From: Reclinomonas americana ATCC 50394 | Taxonomy: Eukaryota > Jakobida > Jakobea > Jakobida | Reading direction: 5' to 3' | DNA length: 24,264 bases | Assembly: GCA_048213135.1 (NCBI GenBank) | Contig: PS015162.1 | Span: 1 to 24,264 of the forward strand | In this document: piece by piece, positions 20,221-24,264 of the stretch | How positions within the stretch are numbered: the first letter of the stretch is position 1 | How the letters are laid out: the number at the start of each line of letters is the position of its first letter | Position numbers and translations under genes: made by a program | Notes under the pieces: generated by a model | What the model was told of the DNA's origin: nothing | Databases searched by the model: none | Seen by the model: only the letters and a program-made list of their open reading frames with translations

Positions 20221-23200
20221 CGTTCATTTCCCGCACTGTGTCTGACGAAGAGGAGCAGGCTGCAGGCAACATGCGTGCGCGAGGTCACCATCACAAAGCT
20301 CGACAACGCCGCGTGGGCCACCATTGCCGTCATGTCGTTCTTGGGGCTGCTGGTGCTGATTGGTGAGTTACAGGGACACAAGTGCGCCAAGCCCCGATTT
20401 GTGTGCGCGCGGTCTTCTGTTCTTTCTTTCCTTATCTCCCATGTCTCTCATTCGCTGAGTGGCTGTGCCTGGCTGCCTGCTGACCAATATCCCTTTTCTC
20501 TCTGCGTGTGTCTTCCTGCTCTCTCTCTCTCTCCCCTCTCCGTTTATGCGTGCGTGTGTTGGCTGCTTGTCTGTCTGCCAACCAAATCACCTAACTCTCT
20601 CTCTCTCCTCTCTCGCTGTGTGCGTTCATGCGTTTGTTTGTGCCCCTCTCTGTCGCCGAATGTGGATGCTGTTGCTTTGACTGCTTGTCTTTCTGCCAGC
20701 CAAACAACCCCTCTCATTCTCTCTCTCCCTCCCTCTCTTTTTCTCCGTATGTGCATACGTGTGTGCCGCTGACTGCCTGTCCATCTGCCGACCAATCTGT
20801 GTTCTCCCTCCACTCTCTCCCCTGTCTCGCCGTACGTGTACGAGTGACATCCTGTGGTTTAATGTGCTTTCTGGCACGTTCACTGCTTCTCTCACTCCCT
20901 GGTCCGTGCCTCTTCTCTACGCCCATGCATGTGTGCTTTCTGTTCGCCGACCAGTTCACTGTTTCCCGCTCTCCTTTGTCTGCATTCGTGTTTTCCGACG
21001 TTTCACTACTTCTCTCTTATCACTCCCTATCTCTCTTCTTTCTACACTTGTGACTCACGGTGCGATTCAACATCTTAGGATCGGTGTTGGAGCTGTGTGG
21101 TTTCGGCCGCCCAGCTGCTGCTGCAGAGGTATGTACATCACGCTTCATGACACTTCATAATCTCGTCACATCCTTACCGCTCACTTCTGTCATTTGCCTC
21201 ATTCTCGTGCATTCCTCCCTCGTTTGCTCATTGTCCTGCCTCACTTCACTCTGCTGCAAATCTTGCCTCCTCGTTCCTCCCTCCCTCCCTTACCCCTCCC
21301 TCCCTCCCTCCCGCCTCCCCCTTCCTCCCCATCCGTAGTCCCTCGTGGAAATCCCCACCGAAACCCCCGGCACCACCGCCCCCACCACCCCCGACTCCTC
21401 CTTCCGCGGCTCCGTCCTCGCCAAACAATCATCGGGATCCGGCAAGAAGTCCTCATACATGGCCAGCGGCAACGACGCCAGCGGCGACATTCAGTTCTCC
21501 GACCGTCGCCTGCTGATTGATCACGCAGGTGCGCGCGTGCTCGTGCACACGCGCACACATCGGTTGTATCCTTCCGTCTCCATGCTCAACGTGTATCCAC
21601 CCTTTCCCTTTCCTCCTTTCCCTTTCCCAGATCACGACCGACCACCCACCCGTCGCCACGCCTCCGTCGCCCGCACCCGCGCCCCCTGCACCAGCTACGT
21701 CACCCGCTTCTTCCTCTCCTGGTCCGCCATCAGCAACACGGAGAAGCTGTTTGCACCGTCACCCGATGCGGCACTGGCGTGCCTGAATGGAATCGTTGCG
21801 TGGCCAGAGAGAGAGAATGCTCTGTTTTCTCGCACGCAGTCGAAGATGAAAGAATGTGGCCACACGAGAGACCAGTTGCACGTGAGCGAACGTAACTCTT
21901 GGACGATGGCGCGAGAGCTGAGAGTTAGAGAGTACCTGCTTCTCACAAACGACATGCACGAGGTATCAGACAGAGGGAGAGACAGAGAGCCTCCCTTATT
22001 TACTTCTCCTTCTCCTCACTTTCCCCTCTCCCTTCCCCTCAACCTACCCTTCCCCATTCCAGCGCGTCCTGTCCATGTTCTGGATCATCCTCGGCCACTC
22101 CGACCTATTCATGCTGCAATTCCTCCCCAACGTCATCCTCCTCTTCAGTCCGGGCGGCGCTGCCACGCAGTGGCCCCTCTCAATCATCCAGGGTGCCGAG
22201 GTGCGCTACGACATTGACTGGTCAGTTTGTTGCCTCCCTCGCACTCACTGTCCACTTTCCGCAGTTCTCGGTCGACACATTCTTCACGCTCTCCGGTCTG
22301 CTGGTGGGTGTCAACGCGTTGAAGGAGTTGTACCCGGTCAAACGCACCGTTGGTGAGTCTCCCATCTTGTGAGAAGAGTGAGCGAGTGAGTTGAGTGAGT
22401 GCAGTCTGTGAGCGAGTGCAATAAGAGTGAGAGAGAGAGTGTGTGTGTGTGTGTGCGAGGGAGAGTGAGTGAGTGAAATAAGAGAGTGTGCGTGAAAGAG
22501 CGAGTGAGTTGAGTGACTAACTGCAGTGAGTGAGCTAGTGTACGAGTGCGTGAGTGGGAGAATGTACGAGGGAGTGTGAAAGAGAGAGAGAGAGAGAGAG
22601 TGAGTAAGCGAGAGATTTGAGTGACTGCAGTGAGTGAGTGAATGAAAGATAGAGAGTTTNNNNNNNNNNNNNNNNNNNNCAGTGAGAGAGTGTACGAGGG
22701 AGTGTGAGTGAGTGAAAATGAGAGTGTGTGTGAGTGAGATAGTGAGAGAGTGAGTGAATGAAAAGAGAGCGTATGTGAGAGAGTGTACGAGGGAATGTGT
22801 GAGCGAGTATACGAGAGAGTGTGAGAGAGTGAGAGTGAGCGAGAGAGCTGGATGACTGCAGTGAATGAGCGAGTGTACGAGTGCTTGAGTGGGTGAGTGA
22901 GTGAGTGAGTGTGAGTGAGAGAGAGAGAGAGAGACAGTGTTGGAACTTTTGTTCCCTACCCTAATGTCGTCATTGTCGGTCTCATGAGGAGCTGCTCCTG
23001 GTGAACGGGTGACGGGTTAGGGGGTCTAGGGTAAAGGCGTAGAGAGCAACTATTGAGTCGCACTACAAGGGTAGGGAACAAATTATCTAACAACAGCGAA
23101 TGAGGGGATGAGTGAGTGATCGGTGAGCGAGTAAGTGAGTGTGTGAATGAGTGAATGGGACAGAGCGAATGAGAGAGGGAGAGAGAAGAGAGTGAGAGTC

Positions 23201-24240
23201 CAAAATCGAAATTGACGACCTCCTTTGCGCTTACTCGGTTGTGCACAGACGGCGAGCCTAAAGGACACCTCAACTGGTTCCTGTACTACTTCCACCGCTA
23301 CTGGCGACTGCTGCCGAGCTTGGTCATCCTGCAGACGGTGGCGTGGAAGTTGAGCAAGTATTTCGGTGCGGGGCCGCTGTGGTATCAGTACCAGATCGGT
23401 TACGACGCCAACTGCGACAAGTACTGGTGGACGGTGCGTGTAAAGTGAGCGTGCAGTCCATTCCTTGGCGATGCTGACGTGCGCGCGGCAGAATCTGCTG
23501 TTCATCAACGGATTCTATCCGTGGTCGCAGCAGGACCAGTGCATTGGATGGGTGAGTGTGGGGAAGCGGAAACGAAGAGGGGCATGTTTTTTTGCATTCT
23601 CTGTAATCTCCCATTCTCCCTCCACTTTGTCTCGCACTTCCTTGTCCCGTGTCCACGGAGAATGAGAGAAATGTCTCTCCTCTCTTCTCTCTCTTTTCCT
23701 CTGCAGTTCCTTATCCTCTTTCCCTCTCCATCTCGTACTCTCCTTCTTTTTTCTCACTTTCCCACCCAGGTGTGGTACCTGTCGTGCGACTTTTGGGCGT
23801 TTGCCGTGACGCCGCTCTTTTTGATTCTGGTGAGTCGCCGATCGCGTTTGTCCGCCTCCAATCAGGCGCTCACCGCTCCCTTCCGCGCGCAGTACAAGCG
23901 ACGCAAGTGGCTCGGGTGGCTGTCGTTGCTGTTGGCCCTCAGTGGCAGCCTCATTTACAGCGTTGCGGATCATTGCCACTGCCCGGTATCCCTTTGCGCT
24001 AATGCTGACAGGCTCAATGTTTCTGTGCTACAGGCGGTCATCATTCACGTGAAGAAGATCCCAGTCTACAACGTAGTCTCGAATGACATGGACTACAACA
24101 CGTATTACTACAGGTTTGAGATCGGTTGTGCAATGCCAGCTGTTCTGGCAACTTGTACACTGAACATTTGACATGCTGATTGCAGCAAGCCGTATGCTCG
24201 CATTCCACCGTACTTGATTGGACTGTTGCGTAGCTATCGT
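20221..24240 (+). CDS. NRF-6-type membrane acyltransferase (acyltransferase 3 family), both ends missing
   Basis: These multi-pass proteins are thought to move acyl groups across or within membranes; the nematode NRF-6/NDG-4 members act in lipid transport. Exons: 20221-20362, 21079-21128, 21339-21528, 21631-21794, 22063-22200, 22265-22352, 23249-23433, 23492-23551, 23770-23829, 23893-23985, 24034-24113, 24186-24240 (then a likely GTGCGC donor); about 435 residues. Landmarks in family order: first membrane helix WATIAVMSFLGLLVLIG; a Ser/Thr/Pro linker; FFLSWSAISNTEKLF; CLNGI-RVLSMFWIILGH; FSVDTFFTLSGLLVGV; FHRYWRLLPSLVIL; CDKYWWT-NLLFINGF; CIGW-VWYLSCDFWAFAVTPLFL; and YYYS-KPYARIPPYLIG. The extracellular N-terminal NRF domain is not seen, only its last part (CVREVTITKLD). 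The catalytic histidine should be in WIILGH. Intron 22201-22264 was preferred over a 40-nt alternative because 64 nt is the usual size and the junction fits. Confidence 0.92.
20363..21078 (+). repeat. 716-nt acyltransferase intron with a degenerate ~90-160-bp repeat
   Basis: The intron starts GTGAGT and ends TCTTAG. Within it a motif like GACTGCCTGTCCATCTGCCG followed by ACCAA recurs near 20465, 20560, 20680, 20770 and 20945. CT-rich filler and GTGCGT/ATGCGT patches lie between the copies. Spacing is irregular (about 90-160 bp), so this is an old decayed array. No exon is evident. Confidence 0.65.
22353..23248 (+). repeat. 896-nt acyltransferase intron: GAGT-rich repeats, 20-N gap and an inserted element
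   Basis: The exons on each side join as KRTV-DGEPKGHLNW in phase. The intron is mostly low-complexity GAGT/GTGA sequence with short units such as GTGAGTGAGCGAGTGTACGA, broken by N at 22660-22679. A sharply different 155-bp segment at 22938-23092 interrupts the repeat and is described separately. Confidence 0.8.
22938..23092. mobile_element. 155-bp MITE-like element with 25-bp terminal inverted repeats
   Basis: The left end, TGTTGGAACTTTTGTTCCCT followed by ACCCT (22938-22962), is matched at 21 of 25 positions by the reverse complement of the right end (23068-23092). The inner 15 bases (TTTGTTCCCTACCCT) are identical. The element is flanked by ACAG at 22934-22937 and 23093-23096, a possible 4-bp target duplication. 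It has no coding capacity and differs in composition from the surrounding GAGT repeat. TGTT...AACA ends plus a 4-bp duplication would suit a Ginger-like DNA transposon derivative; a short solo LTR or TRIM is the alternative. Confidence 0.75.
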
Positions 24241-24264
24241 GTGCGCTCATTCTCTATCCTCTCT

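Noticed and set aside
21795-22062. Continuous open frame through an acyltransferase intron
   Set aside because: Reading through gives unrelated charged sequence and loses the frame of RVLSMFWIILGH; the GTTGCG donor with CCAG acceptor restores it exactly.
22217-22264. A 40-nt intron in the acyltransferase after YDIDWS
   Set aside because: A GTGCGC donor at 22201 gives a 64-nt intron and the better family junction (QGAE-FSVDTFF).

Overview
The window is nuclear DNA of an intron-dense eukaryote. Seven protein genes are split by about 64 introns, most only 56-75 nt long. Every complete intron I resolved runs GT...AG except one GC...AG. The genes are eukaryote-specific: RBBP5, POLD3, a TFIIIC-like WD40 subunit, a P5A ATPase and an NRF-6-type acyltransferase. 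I see no bacterial operon structure, rRNA, tRNA or CRISPR. Lineage cannot be fixed from this sequence; a unicellular eukaryote with a compact gene layout is my guess.

Layout, left to right. <1-642 (-): 5' part of an unrecognised acidic/proline-rich protein. 685-3971 (-): RBBP5/Swd1, WD40 subunit of the COMPASS/MLL H3K4 methyltransferase complex, lacking only a short first exon. 3972-5500: minisatellite, (CT)n and a 599-base gap, the divergent upstream region of RBBP5 and POLD3. 5501-8198 (+): complete POLD3, the PCNA-binding subunit of DNA polymerase delta, 10 exons. 8271-9362 (-): intronless seven-bladed WD40 protein. 9435-12805 (+): complete 13-exon WD40 protein resembling TFIIIC subunit GTF3C2/Sfc6. 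12854-19444 (-): ATP13A1/SPF1 P5A ATPase of the ER, nearly complete but interrupted by an undersized gap. 20221-24240+ (+): membrane acyltransferase of the NRF-6 (acyltransferase 3) family, open at both ends.

Genes are packed tightly (about 42, 72, 72 and 48 bp between neighbouring coding ends), yet several introns are swollen by microsatellites and minisatellites, and that is where most assembly gaps lie. The gene set mixes chromatin, replication, RNA polymerase III transcription and membrane functions, with no evident shared pathway.

The most unusual signals are: (1) a recurrent splice donor GTTGCG in 12 of about 64 introns, within a wider class with T at intron position +3; (2) a 155-bp element with 25-bp terminal inverted repeats and a 4-bp flanking duplication inside an acyltransferase intron; (3) (CT)n to (CGT)n to (CGTA)n gradients at gap edges that look like pyrosequencing flow-order artefacts; and (4) a 20-N gap that hides roughly 105-110 residues of the P5A ATPase. 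Exon coordinates are hand-derived from frame, splice sites and remembered family sequence; no search was run.
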